Assembly: GCF_003026395.1 (NCBI RefSeq) | Contig: NZ_PYOO01000002.1 | Coordinates: forward strand, 1 to 64,000 | From: Photobacterium iliopiscarium | GTDB taxonomy: Bacteria; Pseudomonadota; Gammaproteobacteria; Enterobacterales; Vibrionaceae | Direction: 5' to 3' | Length of the DNA: 64,000 nt | Part shown: piece after piece, positions 24,829 to 35,349 of the stretch | Position numbering within the stretch: the stretch's first letter is position 1 | Layout of the letters: every line of letters begins with the position of its first letter | Notes under the pieces: model-generated | What the model saw: only the letters and a program-made list of their open reading frames with translations | Databases searched by the model: none | What the model was told of the DNA's origin: nothing | Program-made: the position numbers and the translations under genes

Positions 24829-25630
24829 TTTTTAATACTCCAAAACACACCTGATAGGTCGCAGGCAATAATCCATTATCTAATCGAAAATAATCGTAGG
24901 CATGCTCTAACTCAATAAATGTTTGTCGTCCAATTAGCCCCGATTGTCGCTGTTGGTATAAATGGGTGGCACCAATACCTTTTAAATCACGCATTAATTT
25001 CATTGCGGTTGGGTAATAAACAGTAATAGGTTTACATTCTAAGGTATCAATCGTTAAGCCTGATTGTGCTATCTCTGCTTTAATTCGTTGCAGTGACTTA
25101 AACCCATTAACATGCGGCTTATCATCAATCTGTGACCATGCGTATTTAAGCTCATTTAATGAACCTTCAACTAATGTGGTAAATAAAATAGCACCATCAA
25201 ATCTCACTACCCGTTGTAACTCTCGTAACGGAACACTTAAATCATCACACCATTGCAAAGCTAAATTACTAAACGCAATATCATAACTATCATTCGCCAT
25301 CACAATATTTTCAGCATCTGTTTGTAAATACTGGCAATGACTTCCACACCGTTGCTGCGCCTGTAATAACATTTGTGCAGAGAGATCAGCGGCGGTTACT
25401 TCATACCCTTGTTGCTGTAACACCGCACTGAAATAACCAGTACCACACCCCATATCAATCACTTTCGGCATGGCTATTACTGAAGATGTTGTTGATATAA
25501 AAGATAATAATTGATGCCCAACAAAGCGTTGAAATGCCGCTGATTTATCGTAATGTTGAGCAGCTCGTCCAAAGGCACTCGCAATCGCTTGTTTGTTTGT
25601 TTGAGCACATATATTTAGTTTATCCAACAT
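24821..25630 (-). CDS. bioC: Malonyl-ACP O-methyltransferase
   Basis: SAM-dependent methyltransferase that caps the malonyl-ACP thioester and so starts pimelate synthesis on the fatty acid machinery. Motif I reads VIDMGCGTGYFSAVLQQQG and the acidic post-I strand is VTAADLSAQM. The start is ATG 25630 ([10 protein letters not shown]), inside the end of bioF (8-bp overlap or more), with an N-terminal helix containing IASAFGRAAQHYDKSAAFQR as in other BioC proteins. 269 aa. No bioH is present here, so the pimeloyl-ACP methyl esterase must be encoded elsewhere. Confidence 0.95.
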   Translation of the reverse strand: MLDKLNICAQTNKQAIASAFGRAAQHYDKSAAFQRFVGHQLLSFISTTSSVIAMPKVIDMGCGTGYFSAVLQQQGYEVTAADLSAQMLLQAQQRCGSHCQYLQTDAENIVMANDSYDIAFSNLALQWCDDLSVPLRELQRVVRFDGAILFTTLVEGSLNELKYAWSQIDDKPHVNGFKSLQRIKAEIAQSGLTIDTLECKPITVYYPTAMKLMRDLKGIGATHLYQQRQSGLIGRQTFIELEHAYDYFRLDNGLLPATYQVCFGVLKNA

Positions 25631-26774
25631 CGATAACCTCATTCATAGCCATGGCCAACTGACGAATATCACTTTCATTATGATTAGCTGTCAGTGTTAT
25701 TCGTAAACGCGCACTGTGTGGTGCAACGGTTGGCGGTCGAATAGCCCCCACTTTAATACCCCGTTGTTGTAATTGGGCAGCGATTGTCATTGTTTGGCAA
25801 CTATCGCCAATAATAATCGGTTTAATGGGGGTGATCGTCGGTATAAGACCAAGACTCTTATCAAGATAATGATCTAAAGACGCAGACAATACCTGCAACT
25901 TTTCTCGACGCCAAGATTGAGTTTGAATCAATGAACAAGCACGACTTAATGCAACCGCTTGAGCAGGAGGCATCGCGGTAGAATAGATATAATGACGAGC
26001 AAATTGCACTAAATATTCAGCAGTATCTTGACTGCACAATACCGCCGCCCCTTGTATACCAAAGGCTTTACCAAAAGTAATAATTAATATATCCGCTTTT
26101 ATTCCAGCCAAATGACAACTTCCCTGCCCAGCCTCACCTAATACACCACAGCCATGAGCATCATCGACCATTAACCAATTTTTATGTTGAGTTGTAATCT
26201 CTCGCAATACTGCTAGTGGCGCACAATCGCCATCCATACTAAAAACACCTTCTGTTACCACTAACGATGCGGTATCAACTTCGGGTGTTATGGATAAAAG
26301 CTGTTGTTGCAACGCAGCCATATCGTTATGCGCAAAACGTTTCATCTTCGCGGGTGATAACATTCCAGCTTCAATTAAAGAGGCATGATTGAGCTTATCT
26401 TGAAACAACCGATCTTGCGCTTGCAATAACGTAAATAACACCGCTTGGTTAGCACTAAAGCCACTGTTAAATAACAACGCCCGTTGATAACCCAGCCATT
26501 CTGTTAATTGCAGTTCTAAATCAGCATGTGGTGGCTGAAAACCTGTTACTAATGGCGATGCACTACTTCCTGCACCATATTTCGCTAATCCTTGCTGCCA
26601 CGCCGTAATAATTTCAGAATCTTGTGCTAAACCAAGATAATCATTACTGGCGAAATTTAACATTTTTGAATTTGCATTACAGCACTGTAACTGCCGATAA
26701 AGGCCTTGTTGTTGACGTTGCGCCAGGGCTTGTTGATGACGTTGATTAAAGAGAGGCATCATAGAAAATGTCAT
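25620..26774 (-). CDS. bioF: 8-amino-7-oxononanoate synthase
   Basis: PLP-dependent condensation of pimeloyl-ACP with alanine. The glycine-rich region [14 protein letters not shown], the substrate region [15 protein letters not shown], the aspartate/histidine pair [12 protein letters not shown] and the lysine motif [12 protein letters not shown] are all present. The start is uncertain, since three in-frame ATG codons (26774, 26762, 26759) lie in the last codons of bioB and none has a good ribosome site. 26774 is used here; homologues suggest MPLFNQ at 26759 could be the true start. About 380 aa. It overlaps bioB, implying coupled translation. Confidence 0.93.
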   Translation of the reverse strand: MTFSMMPLFNQRHQQALAQRQQQGLYRQLQCCNANSKMLNFASNDYLGLAQDSEIITAWQQGLAKYGAGSSASPLVTGFQPPHADLELQLTEWLGYQRALLFNSGFSANQAVLFTLLQAQDRLFQDKLNHASLIEAGMLSPAKMKRFAHNDMAALQQQLLSITPEVDTASLVVTEGVFSMDGDCAPLAVLREITTQHKNWLMVDDAHGCGVLGEAGQGSCHLAGIKADILIITFGKAFGIQGAAVLCSQDTAEYLVQFARHYIYSTAMPPAQAVALSRACSLIQTQSWRREKLQVLSASLDHYLDKSLGLIPTITPIKPIIIGDSCQTMTIAAQLQQRGIKVGAIRPPTVAPHSARLRITLTANHNESDIRQLAMAMNEVIDVG

Positions 26775-27798
26775 CTTTTGTTGGGCGAGCAGCAACACGT
26801 TCTATTACTTGGCCCAATAATTCTTGTGCTTGAACATCATCAGGCTTGGCTACTTGATGCTGGCTGTTAATACCCAATTTAGCAAAAAGTTGCATGTCTT
26901 TATCTTCGCCGGGATTAGGTGTGGTCAATAACTTACAACCATAGAACACAGAATTAGCACCCGCCATAAAACACAATGCTTGCATTTGCTCATTCATATC
27001 TTCACGCCCAGCAGATAGTCTTACTGCTGATTGTGGCATGATAATTCGAGCAACTGCAATAATACGAATGAAATCAAATGGATCAACATCCTCTGCATTT
27101 TCAAGAGGTGTTCCTTTAACTTTTACTAGCATATTAATGGGCACACTTTCAGGATGAACCGATAAATTCGCTAATTCCATCAGTAACCCCACACGATCTC
27201 GTGCACTTTCGCCCATACCAATAATGCCACCAGAACAGATTTTCATGCCTGCATCACGCACATGCGCCAAGGTATCTAATCGATCTTGATAAGTGCGCGT
27301 GGTAATAATGTTGCCGTAATACTCAGGAGAAGTATCAAGATTATGGTTGTAGTAATCCAACCCTGCCGCCGCTAATGTATTCGCCTGAACGGTCGTGATC
27401 ATACCCAGTGTCATACATGTTTCTAGCCCCAATTTTTTAACGCCTTGCACCATATCAAGCAAATATGGCATATCGCGATCTTTAGGGTTTTTCCATGCAG
27501 CGCCCATACAAAAACGGGTTGCACCTGATTGCTTAGCTTTCATCGCAGCATCAAGCACCCGATCAACTTCTAATAAACGTTCTTTTTCTATATCCGTACG
27601 ATAATGCGCACTTTGAGGGCAATATTTACAATCTTCAGGACAAGCTCCAGTTTTAATTGACAGTAAGGTACTCACTTGTACCTGATTAGGTTGATGGTAT
27701 TGACGATGAATTTGTTGCGCTTCAAACACTAAATCCATAAATGGCTTATTAAATAAAGCTTGAATCTGCTCAACCGTCCAATTATTACGAACGTCCAC
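26746..27798 (-). CDS. bioB: Biotin synthase (radical SAM)
   Basis: Radical SAM enzyme inserting sulfur into dethiobiotin. The 4Fe-4S/SAM motif is CPEDCKYC (C-x3-C-x2-C), and further cysteines for the second cluster are in CMGAAW and ICSGGI. The start is set at GTG 27798 because AGAGG lies 7 nt upstream and the protein then begins [13 protein letters not shown], as in other BioB. The longest open frame would add 37 unrelated residues. 350 aa. First gene of bioBFCD, with a 165-bp leader down from the BirA operator. Confidence 0.96.
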   Translation of the reverse strand: MDVRNNWTVEQIQALFNKPFMDLVFEAQQIHRQYHQPNQVQVSTLLSIKTGACPEDCKYCPQSAHYRTDIEKERLLEVDRVLDAAMKAKQSGATRFCMGAAWKNPKDRDMPYLLDMVQGVKKLGLETCMTLGMITTVQANTLAAAGLDYYNHNLDTSPEYYGNIITTRTYQDRLDTLAHVRDAGMKICSGGIIGMGESARDRVGLLMELANLSVHPESVPINMLVKVKGTPLENAEDVDPFDFIRIIAVARIIMPQSAVRLSAGREDMNEQMQALCFMAGANSVFYGCKLLTTPNPGEDKDMQLFAKLGINSQHQVAKPDDVQAQELLGQVIERVAARPTKDDIFYDASL

Positions 27799-27962
27799 AA
27801 TGCACCTCTTTATTATGTTTTTATTATCCAAAATCACTGTCTTGTTGTCAGTGCCATAGCAAGGTAATAGCGTTATGACACTTATAACTCTGGTATAGAA
27901 AACAACCAAATAGACACTGATTCATCTTTTAATTGTTGGCTAGTCTACTAATAGCACGTAAA

Positions 27963-27995
27963 CTGTCAACCTTGAATAATAAAATAGGTTTACTA
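27963..27995. promoter_or_regulatory. BirA operator (bioO) between bioB and bioA
   Basis: Two half-sites, CTGTCAACC (27963-27971) and GGTTTACTA (27987-27995), with a 15-bp A+T-rich spacer. Against the BirA consensus TTGTAAACC-N14/15-GGTTTACAA these match 7 of 9 and 8 of 9. The spacer contains sequences that could be -10 elements. The operator ends only 2 bp before the bioA start, so bioA would have an unusually short leader or start farther upstream. Confidence 0.8.
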
Positions 27996-27997
27996 CT

Positions 27998-29278
27998 GTG
28001 CAAAAAGAGAACGGTATTGATGTTGAGTTTGACCTTCGTCATATTTGGCATCCATACACATCAACCATTACGCCACTACCTTGTTACCCTGTCACCATCG
28101 CAAAAGGTGTATATTTAACACTTGAAGATGGCACTCAATTAATTGATGGCATGTCTTCATGGTGGTCTGCAATTCATGGCTATAACCATCCTCAATTAAC
28201 CATGGCAGCAAAAACACAATTAGATAAGATGTCACATGTCATGTTCGGTGGCATCACCCATCAACCAGCCGTTGAACTGTGTAAAAAATTAGTCGCGATA
28301 ACACCGCAAGACTTAGATACGGTCTTTCTTGCTGACTCAGGCTCAGTCGCCGTCGAAGTCGCCCTTAAAATGGCACTGCAATATTGGCACGCCAAAGGTG
28401 AATATCGCTCCAGCTTTTTAACCCTTCGCCATGGTTATCATGGTGATACTTTTGCAGCAATGTCGGTGACCGATCCCGACAATTCAATGCACAGTATTTA
28501 TAAAGGATTTTTACCTAAACATATTTTTGCAAACTCTCCCCAATGTGGATTCTGGGATGAATGGAATGAAGATGATATTAGTGACTTTTCTGAAAAATTA
28601 GCCCAGAACCACCAACAGATTGCCGCTGTTATTTTAGAGCCGATTGTTCAAGGTGCGGGAGGAATGCGGTTATATCATCCAACCTATTTACGTCGAGTAC
28701 GAGAATTATGCGATGATTATGGCGTATTATTTATTGCCGATGAAATAGCGGTGGGGTTTGGTCGAACGGGTAAACTGTTTGCCTGTGAGCATGCCAATGT
28801 TAGCCCTGATATTATGTGTGTTGGCAAAGCATTAACTGGCGGATATATGACATTATCAGCAACTATTACCCGTAAATATATTGCAGATACAGTATGCAGT
28901 GGAGAAGCGGGCTGCTTTATGCATGGTCCAACATTTATGGGCAACCCCCTCGCCTGTGCCGTTGCTAATAAAAACCTTGAGATATTAGAACAAAATCAAT
29001 GGCAACAACAAGTTGCAAATATTGAAAAACAGCTAGCAGTTGAATTACCCCGCATTGCAACACTGAATAAAGTAAAACAAGTGCGTTGGTTAGGCGCTAT
29101 TGGGGTGGTTGAATTACATCAACCCGTTAATATGGCTGAAATACAACAGGCTTTTGTTAATGCTGGTGTATGGATCCGCCCTTTTGGTCGACTCATCTAT
29201 ATTATGCCCCCCTACATTATTACTTCAGCTCAACTATCATGCTTAACCCAAGCAATATATCAAGTACTCAAAAGATAA
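27998..29278 (+). CDS. bioA: Adenosylmethionine-8-amino-7-oxononanoate aminotransferase
   Basis: PLP enzyme that makes 7,8-diaminononanoate using SAM as amino donor. The core contains HIWHPYTSTITPLPCYPV at the N-terminus, DGMSSWWSAIHGYNHPQL, RHGYHGDTFAAMSVTDPD, FIADEIAVGFGRTGKLFA and the lysine segment VGKALTGGY; the segment HGPTFMGNPLACAVANKNLEIL closes the active site. Start GTG 27998 is the first and only good in-frame start; no ATG lies near it. 426 aa. Divergent from bioBFCD, as in E. coli, and probably repressed by the same operator. Confidence 0.96.
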   Translation: MQKENGIDVEFDLRHIWHPYTSTITPLPCYPVTIAKGVYLTLEDGTQLIDGMSSWWSAIHGYNHPQLTMAAKTQLDKMSHVMFGGITHQPAVELCKKLVAITPQDLDTVFLADSGSVAVEVALKMALQYWHAKGEYRSSFLTLRHGYHGDTFAAMSVTDPDNSMHSIYKGFLPKHIFANSPQCGFWDEWNEDDISDFSEKLAQNHQQIAAVILEPIVQGAGGMRLYHPTYLRRVRELCDDYGVLFIADEIAVGFGRTGKLFACEHANVSPDIMCVGKALTGGYMTLSATITRKYIADTVCSGEAGCFMHGPTFMGNPLACAVANKNLEILEQNQWQQQVANIEKQLAVELPRIATLNKVKQVRWLGAIGVVELHQPVNMAEIQQAFVNAGVWIRPFGRLIYIMPPYIITSAQLSCLTQAIYQVLKR

Positions 29279-29444
29279 AACGTCACGATTAAACAGCCAT
29301 TTATTTCACCTCAGTATCATAAAGCAGACATTGTTCTATTTTAGTCTGCTTATACTGATTAAAGGTGCCCGACCAACATAATAATAATCATATATCGAGC
29401 GACTATTTACTCATTATTAATACATATGTTTTAGGGTTATTATT

Positions 29445-30008
29445 ATGCAACTACCACTTTTCCCCGTTGATATTTACTTATTACCTAACGGCATTTGCAA
29501 ATTACAGATTTACGAACAACGTTACATACGTTTAGTAAAATTAGCGACAGCCAACCATCATGGTTTTGGACTCTGTATGAAAATTGATGATAATCTTTGT
29601 CATTTTGGTACACGGGTTATTATCACTGATTTTGATCCTCTACCGAATGGGTTTATGAGCATTACGATCCAAGGTGTAGAAATGTTTTTGATCAATAATC
29701 ATTGGCAAGATAATGATCGTCTTTATATCGGTGATACCTCGCCTGTTCCTAACTGGCATCGTAAAAATATTAACTTTATAGATCAAAATATCTCAGATAA
29801 TTTACAACACCTGTTCCAACAACACCCAGATCATGCGAGTTATTATCCTGAACCAAAATTTGATGATATTACATGGGTATGCCAACGATGGCTCGAAATT
29901 TTACCGTTAGAAGTTAATCAGAAACAATGGTTCATGAGTCGTAATGATTGCAGTGCTGCATTATCTTTCTTACATAGCGTGATCAATAATCATTCAACAT
30001 CAAAATAA
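29445..30008 (+). CDS. LON substrate-binding-domain protein
   Basis: Protein of 187 aa similar to the N-terminal substrate-binding domain of Lon protease, without ATPase or protease. The start LPLFPVDIYLLPNGICKLQIYEQRYIRLV is the classic LON domain opening, and the beta-rich body continues to about residue 115. A Trp-rich C-terminal segment with HASYYPEPKFDDITWVCQRWLEILPLE resembles the all-helical tail of such proteins. Members bind unfolded or damaged proteins, but the exact role is unknown. An AGGG ribosome site precedes the ATG. Single gene. Confidence 0.82.
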   Translation: MQLPLFPVDIYLLPNGICKLQIYEQRYIRLVKLATANHHGFGLCMKIDDNLCHFGTRVIITDFDPLPNGFMSITIQGVEMFLINNHWQDNDRLYIGDTSPVPNWHRKNINFIDQNISDNLQHLFQQHPDHASYYPEPKFDDITWVCQRWLEILPLEVNQKQWFMSRNDCSAALSFLHSVINNHSTSK

Positions 30009-30622
30009 GTACTTATTCTTATAAACCACACATAAGTCACATATTAAATTATGAGCAAATATTTATTATATTTAATAGTAAATATCATTACTGCTTTAAA
30101 TAGTACTAATATATTAGTATTTACTTCAATTAATATATTTTAAAATCATCAAATAGTATTTATTATATTTCAATCAAGCACATTAAATGCATTATTAGTC
30201 GTATATGTTCGTATTTCTACGCGTAAATAGTCACTGTAATGATAACTATTATCTTTAATATAAAAATATAACTTTGTTAGATATAATAAACACTTAAAAT
30301 ATTAGCTTATGTATGCAAATACATTGTTTCCAATAATGCTATAATCATTTAATTTATCTATTTGCATATCGAGTGTAACAGTTTGATTATTTGTGATTAT
30401 TTTAAAACTCATTAATGACTAGATTTATAGTCACATCACATTTAATTAATAAGTATGATAAATACAGAAAAAAAATAGATAGAAAGTTTCTTTTTCATGC
30501 CTACAATAATCTCCCCACTGAGATAATCAGTACAAAAAATACTATTCATATAGTAATAATAATTAGAAATAAAATTCGTCTATTTGAATACGGAATAAGA
30601 CGACTCAGCCAGGGAAAAAAAC
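30009..30622. other. 614-bp control region upstream of lldP
   Basis: Very A+T-rich. The best promoter is an extended -10, TGCTATAAT (30337-30345), about 270 nt before lldP. An inverted repeat ATGTAT-GCAA-ATACAT (30309-30324) lies over its -35 region, a natural place for a repressor. A perfect 16-bp palindrome TACTAATATATTAGTA (30104-30119) sits further upstream. The leader between promoter and lldP contains a 71-codon open frame, considered unlikely to be a gene. Confidence 0.5.
30309..30345 (+). promoter_or_regulatory. Candidate lldP-lut promoter with operator-like palindrome
   Basis: Extended -10 TGCTATAAT with an inverted repeat (arms ATGTAT and ATACAT) over the -35 position. This suits regulation of the lactate genes by an FadR/GntR-type or LysR-type factor, but no match to a known LldR site was established by eye. 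Confidence 0.45.
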
Positions 30623-32206
30623 ATGCTTAATCTAGCAATATCTGTCATTCCAATTTTATTATTAATTTGGATGATGACAAAAAAAAACGCGCTACCTTCA
30701 CATGTTGCACTACCTTTAACAGCGTTACTTATTGGTATCTTACAATTAATTTATTTTGGTACTAGCGGCCGCTTATTAGCTGCAAATATTATTTCAGGCT
30801 CTTTATCAGCTCTTACACCTATCTCTATTATTGCTGGTGCGATTTTATTAAATCGAACCCTCTCAATTTCAGGCTGTGAAGATGTCATAAAACAATGGTT
30901 AGAAGGCATTAGCAAGAACCAAATTGGTCAATTAATGATCATTGGTTGGGCGTTTGCTTTTATGATTGAAGGTGCATCAGGATTTGGTACTCCTGCCGCG
31001 ATTGCAGCACCGATTCTTGTTGGACTCGGCTTTAACCCATTACGGGTCGCCATGTTAGCGTTAGTGATGAATTCGGTTCCTGTTTCTTTTGGCGCTGTGG
31101 GCACACCAACATGGTTTGGATTTGGTAACTTAGGACTGTCAGATGCAGAGCTGCTACATGTCGGTAGCTTATCTGCCATCATGCACACTGTTGCTGCGAT
31201 TATCATTCCCGTTATTGCATTAAAATTTATTGTTAGCTGGCAGCAAATTCGTCGCAACATTATTTTTATTCAGCTTAGCATTTGGTCATGTACGTTACCT
31301 TATGTGTGGTTAGCACAATGGAACTATGAATTCCCTGCGCTTATTGGTGGTGCGATTGGTTTAACATTATCAATACTTTTTGCACGTTATAACATAGGGT
31401 TAGAAAAGAAACCGACAACGGACATAGAAAAAACAACGGTAGCGTTGCCCTTTGGACGCGTGTTTAAAGCGATGGCACCTACGCTATTACTGATCGTCAT
31501 TTTAATTGTAACCCGTATTAAACAATTAGGACTAAAAGGCATGTTAAACGACGCAACCCCGATGTGGAATATTCACTTAGGGTTTGCCGACTTACATATT
31601 AGCCAAGCGTTAATTATCCATATCAGTCAAATTTTAGGTACTGATACAGCATGGGCATATAAGACACTTTATGTGCCTGCATTAATACCATTTTTCTTAG
31701 TTGTTTTTGTGTCGATCCCTTTTCTAAAGATGAATCGACACCAAGTAACAGCCGTATTTAGTGATACAGCATCACGTATAAAAACACCCTTTATCGCCCT
31801 TATTGGTGCGTTAATTATGGTGAAATTTATGATGATTGGCGGTGAGCATTCACCGATCATGACAACGGGTAACGCGTTCGCACATTTACTGGGTAAAAAT
31901 TGGCAATATTGTGCTGCTTATTTAGGGGCGTTAGGTGCATTTTTCTCAGGCTCTGCAACCGTTTCTAACCTTACTTTTGGTGCGATTCAACAAAGTATTG
32001 CTCACACTGTTGGCCTACCAGAAACCATTATTCTGGCTTTACAATCGGTAGGTGGTGCAATGGGTAATATGGTGTGCATTAATAATATTATTGCCGTGTC
32101 CGCCATACTTGGTATTGCGAATAAAGAAGGTTACATCATTAAGCGAACAGTTATTCCTATGGTTTTATATGGCGTAATTGTCGCGGTAGTCAGTACGTTT
32201 CTTTAA
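30623..32206 (+). CDS. lldP: L-lactate permease
   Basis: Proton-driven lactate transporter of the LctP family, 527 aa, with 12 or more helices. Conserved phrases are FMIEGASGFGTPAAIAAPILVGLGFNP, SVPVSFGAVGTPTWFGFG, LGALGAFFSGSATVSNLTFGAIQQSIA and LALQSVGGAMGNMVCINNIIAVSAILG. An AGGG ribosome site lies before the ATG. The lactate oxidase complex genes lutABC follow at once, so uptake and first oxidation are coupled. Lactate or glycolate as substrate is normal for the family. Confidence 0.95.
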   Translation: MLNLAISVIPILLLIWMMTKKNALPSHVALPLTALLIGILQLIYFGTSGRLLAANIISGSLSALTPISIIAGAILLNRTLSISGCEDVIKQWLEGISKNQIGQLMIIGWAFAFMIEGASGFGTPAAIAAPILVGLGFNPLRVAMLALVMNSVPVSFGAVGTPTWFGFGNLGLSDAELLHVGSLSAIMHTVAAIIIPVIALKFIVSWQQIRRNIIFIQLSIWSCTLPYVWLAQWNYEFPALIGGAIGLTLSILFARYNIGLEKKPTTDIEKTTVALPFGRVFKAMAPTLLLIVILIVTRIKQLGLKGMLNDATPMWNIHLGFADLHISQALIIHISQILGTDTAWAYKTLYVPALIPFFLVVFVSIPFLKMNRHQVTAVFSDTASRIKTPFIALIGALIMVKFMMIGGEHSPIMTTGNAFAHLLGKNWQYCAAYLGALGAFFSGSATVSNLTFGAIQQSIAHTVGLPETIILALQSVGGAMGNMVCINNIIAVSAILGIANKEGYIIKRTVIPMVLYGVIVAVVSTFL

Positions 32207-32302
32207 CCACTAAATAAAATAGGTTGGCGAACTGCATCGCAGACGTCAACCAACAGTTTAACGTTAATATTTCAGGCGCCTTTACGCCATTGGAGCAATA
32301 AA

Positions 32303-33022
32303 ATGAAGGTAAACTTTTTTGTCACTTGTCTTGGCGATACCGTAAAAGCAGAGGTTGCTAAAAAAACGGTACAACTGCTAGAGCAATTAAAGTGTGAGGT
32401 GATTTTTCCTGAACGCCAAGGGTGCTGTGGTCAACCCGCATTAAACAGTGGTTATATCGAAAAAAGCAAACCCGCAATGAAAAGCATGATCGAAGCGTTT
32501 GAAATTAATGATTACCCTATTGTGACGCCAGCGGGTTCATGTGCTGCTTCTGTGAAGAAATACCCACATTATTTAGAAGATGAACCTGAATGGGCAGCCC
32601 GTGCACAAAAAGTGGCTGATCGCTTATTTGAGCTAACCCAATTTGTGGTTGGTCAATTAGGTGTAACAAACGTAGGCGCACGTCTTAAAGGTAAAGGGGT
32701 TTACCATCCGTCTTGTAGTCTTATTCGTAAATTAGGCGTGCGTGAAGAGCCTCTTATTTTACTTAATAATGTTGAAGGCCTTGAACTATTACCTATTGAT
32801 AACCAAGAAACATGTTGCGGTTTCGGTGGTACTTTCTCTGTTAAAATGTCTGAAATTTCAGGTGAAATGGTAACTGAAAAAGTCCAGCACATTAGCGCAG
32901 TAAAACCTGACTTCTTAATTGGTGCCGATATTAGCTGTTTATTAAATATTGGTGGTCGTATTAGCCGTGAAGGTCAACCTATTAAAGTAATGCACATTGT
33001 TGATGTGCTGATGAGTCGTTAA
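32303..33022 (+). CDS. lutA: L-lactate oxidation protein LutA (iron-sulfur)
   Basis: Subunit of the LutABC (YkgEFG) complex that oxidises L-lactate to pyruvate. It contains two CCG domains, seen as RQGCCGQPALNSGY and ETCCGFGGTFSVK, which bind iron-sulfur clusters in this and related heterodisulfide reductase-type proteins. 239 aa, normal. The ribosome site TGGAG lies before the ATG. Gap to lutB is 12 bp, so this is the first gene of lutABC and is probably also transcribed with lldP. Confidence 0.95.
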   Translation: MKVNFFVTCLGDTVKAEVAKKTVQLLEQLKCEVIFPERQGCCGQPALNSGYIEKSKPAMKSMIEAFEINDYPIVTPAGSCAASVKKYPHYLEDEPEWAARAQKVADRLFELTQFVVGQLGVTNVGARLKGKGVYHPSCSLIRKLGVREEPLILLNNVEGLELLPIDNQETCCGFGGTFSVKMSEISGEMVTEKVQHISAVKPDFLIGADISCLLNIGGRISREGQPIKVMHIVDVLMSR

Positions 33023-33034
33023 GAGGTCATTATT

Positions 33035-34450
33035 ATGTCAATGAAAACTAGCAACGTTAAATTTAAAGATCGTATTCATCTAAAAATGAAAGACGAATCT
33101 ATGCGTGCCGCCGTTGCCAACGCACAAGAACGTATGTTTAAAAGCCGCGCTGTTGCTGCTGAAAAACTCGGTAACTGGGAAGAATGGCGTGAAATGGGCA
33201 TGGATATTCGTAACCATGTACTTGAAAACCTTGATTACTACTTACAACAGCTTAGTGAAAATGTAGAAAAAAATGGTGGTCATGTTTTCTTTGCATCAAC
33301 CGCAGAAGATGCCACTAACTACATCGAAACGATTGTAAAGAAAAAGAACGCTAAAAAAATCGTAAAATCCAAATCAATGGTGACTGAAGAAATTGGTATG
33401 AACCAAATGATTCAGCGTAATAATTGCGAAATTATTGAAACCGATTTAGGCGAATATATTTTACAAGTCGATGATTGTGATGCGCCATCGCACATCGTTG
33501 TGCCTGCATTACACAAAAATCGCACCCAAATCCGCGAAGTGTTCAAAGAAAAGCTCGGTTATGATGGATCCTCTGATCCTGAAGCCATGACTCGCTTTGT
33601 CCGTGAGCATATTCGCCATGATTTCCTTGAAGCCGAAATCGGTATTACAGGATGTAACTTTGCGATTGCAGAATCAGGTACTGTTACTTTAGTAACAAAC
33701 GAAGGTAACGCTCGTCTAGCCACCAGCTTGCCAAAAACACATATCGCTGTCATGGGTATGGAGCGTATTGTTCCAACTTTTGAAGAGTTTGATATTGTTG
33801 CTAGCCTATTATGCCGCAGTGCTGTTGGTCTTCCACTAACCGGTTATGTCACCGCGTTAACGGGTCCACGTGAAGGTGATAATTGCGATGGTCCTGAAGA
33901 ATTCCACCTTGTTATTGTCGATAATGGTCGTTCAAAAATTCTAGGCTCAGAATTCCGTCCAATTCTACGCTGTATCCGTTGTGCGGCTTGTGTTAACACT
34001 TGCCCAGCTTACCGTCATATTGGTGGTCAATCTTACGGTTCAATCTACTCAGGTCCAATTGGTGCGGTATTATCACCATTACTGGGTGGCTATGAAGATT
34101 TTAAAGACCTACCTAATGCCTGTAGTTTATGTCGCGCTTGTCATGATGTGTGCCCAGTAAAAATCCCATTGTCTGATTTATTACTAAAACACCGCCAAAT
34201 TATGGGTGAAGAAAAAATCACCGCATCATCAGAACGAGCAGCTATCACTGGCTTTAACTTTGTTAACTCACATCCTTTCATCTGGGATAAAACAGTTAAA
34301 ATCGGCGCAATTATGGCTGGCAAACTGATTAAAGATGGCAAGCTACCCTTTAAAGTGGGTTTGCTTAACGCATGGACACAAACTCGTGATTTACCTGCAC
34401 CAACAGGTCAATCATTCCGTAGCTGGTTCAAAAACAGAGATGACAAATAA
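33035..34450 (+). CDS. lutB: L-lactate oxidation iron-sulfur protein LutB
   Basis: 471-aa subunit with an N-terminal LUD domain (about 75-300; contains [28 protein letters not shown]) and a C-terminal dicluster ferredoxin domain: [19 protein letters not shown] (about 311-330) and [17 protein letters not shown] (about 360-376), each a C-x2-C-x2-C-x3-CP set. It passes electrons from lactate to the respiratory chain. GAGG ribosome site; 11 bp before lutC. Confidence 0.95.
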   Translation: MSMKTSNVKFKDRIHLKMKDESMRAAVANAQERMFKSRAVAAEKLGNWEEWREMGMDIRNHVLENLDYYLQQLSENVEKNGGHVFFASTAEDATNYIETIVKKKNAKKIVKSKSMVTEEIGMNQMIQRNNCEIIETDLGEYILQVDDCDAPSHIVVPALHKNRTQIREVFKEKLGYDGSSDPEAMTRFVREHIRHDFLEAEIGITGCNFAIAESGTVTLVTNEGNARLATSLPKTHIAVMGMERIVPTFEEFDIVASLLCRSAVGLPLTGYVTALTGPREGDNCDGPEEFHLVIVDNGRSKILGSEFRPILRCIRCAACVNTCPAYRHIGGQSYGSIYSGPIGAVLSPLLGGYEDFKDLPNACSLCRACHDVCPVKIPLSDLLLKHRQIMGEEKITASSERAAITGFNFVNSHPFIWDKTVKIGAIMAGKLIKDGKLPFKVGLLNAWTQTRDLPAPTGQSFRSWFKNRDDK

Positions 34451-34461
34451 GGGGCTTCCGC

Positions 34462-35205
34462 ATGTCAGAGCAACGCATTTTTAACCGCGATAGTTTCCTT
34501 GATAATATCGCAAAACAACTTGGCCGTGAGCGTATTACAGCACCCGTAGTACGCCCAAATTTCAAATATAACTGCCACAAAGACGTCTTTGCGGGCAAAA
34601 GCCAAGATGAATTGAAAGCTATTTTAGTTGACTACACAGAAACGACATTAGCCTCTCAGGCGGTCGTTACAACGAAAGATAAGCTAACAGAAACGCTACG
34701 TAATGTATGTTTTCACTATTGTACTGATGATGGTGAAGGCCTAAATCCTATCGGTGAAACCATCTTTACAGCAGATAATCGTCTGTTAGACATAGTAAAT
34801 CCGAAAGATTTAGCAGAAAAGCAGCATGGTGTTTACATTTGGGATCATAGTGCTGGCTATGAAGCAAATATTGCAGTTGCAGAGCGTGCTAAAGTCGGCG
34901 TAGTATTTGCAGAACAGGCGTTAGCTGAATCAGGCACTATGGTACTTTATAGCCAAGCAGCGCAAGGTCGAGCAGTGAGCTTGCTCCCTGAAGCCTCTAT
35001 TTTTATTGTACCTAAAAGTAATATCGTTCCTCGCTTAACCCAAGCGACAGAACTATTACATCAAAAAGCACAGAATGGTGAACGTATTCCATCATGTGTG
35101 AATTTTATTTCAGGTCCTAGTTCGACAGCAGATATCGAGCTGATCAAGGTTGTTGGTGTGCATGGGCCCGTCTTTGCCACCTACATCATTATTGATGATA
35201 TGTAA
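34462..35205 (+). CDS. lutC: L-lactate oxidation protein LutC
   Basis: 247-aa LUD-domain protein, third subunit of LutABC. The core AERAKVGVVFAEQALAESGTMVLYSQAAQGRAVSLLPE is the LutC signature, and ISGPSSTADIELIKVVGVHGP closes the domain. The ribosome site AAGGGG precedes the ATG. A strong terminator follows at 35277, which ends the lldP-lutABC operon. Confidence 0.95.
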   Translation: MSEQRIFNRDSFLDNIAKQLGRERITAPVVRPNFKYNCHKDVFAGKSQDELKAILVDYTETTLASQAVVTTKDKLTETLRNVCFHYCTDDGEGLNPIGETIFTADNRLLDIVNPKDLAEKQHGVYIWDHSAGYEANIAVAERAKVGVVFAEQALAESGTMVLYSQAAQGRAVSLLPEASIFIVPKSNIVPRLTQATELLHQKAQNGERIPSCVNFISGPSSTADIELIKVVGVHGPVFATYIIIDDM

Positions 35206-35276
35206 TTCTACCTATCACCAATAGTGATAAACAAACTAGCAGGATGCTAGTGGTTAAGCACTTAAACGGGAATATG

Positions 35277-35308
35277 AAAAAACGCAGTTATCGGACTGCG
35301 TTTTTTTT
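35277..35308 (+). terminator. Terminator of the lldP-lutABC operon
   Basis: Stem AACGCAGT / ACTGCGTT (35281-35288 with 35295-35302) followed by eight T residues. Confidence 0.95.
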
Positions 35309-35349
35309 CGCGTATAATTTGGCGACAAATAAACTATTGGAATATTGCT

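Noticed and set aside
27799..27909. Upstream extension of bioB
   Set aside because: 37 added residues are unlike BioB and lie before a strong ribosome site; the GTG at 27798 is the better start.
30415..30630. 71-codon open frame upstream of lldP
   Set aside because: No ribosome site, biased A+T-rich codons and composition like non-coding DNA. It lies in the leader and overlaps lldP by 8 bp, so it was not called as a gene.
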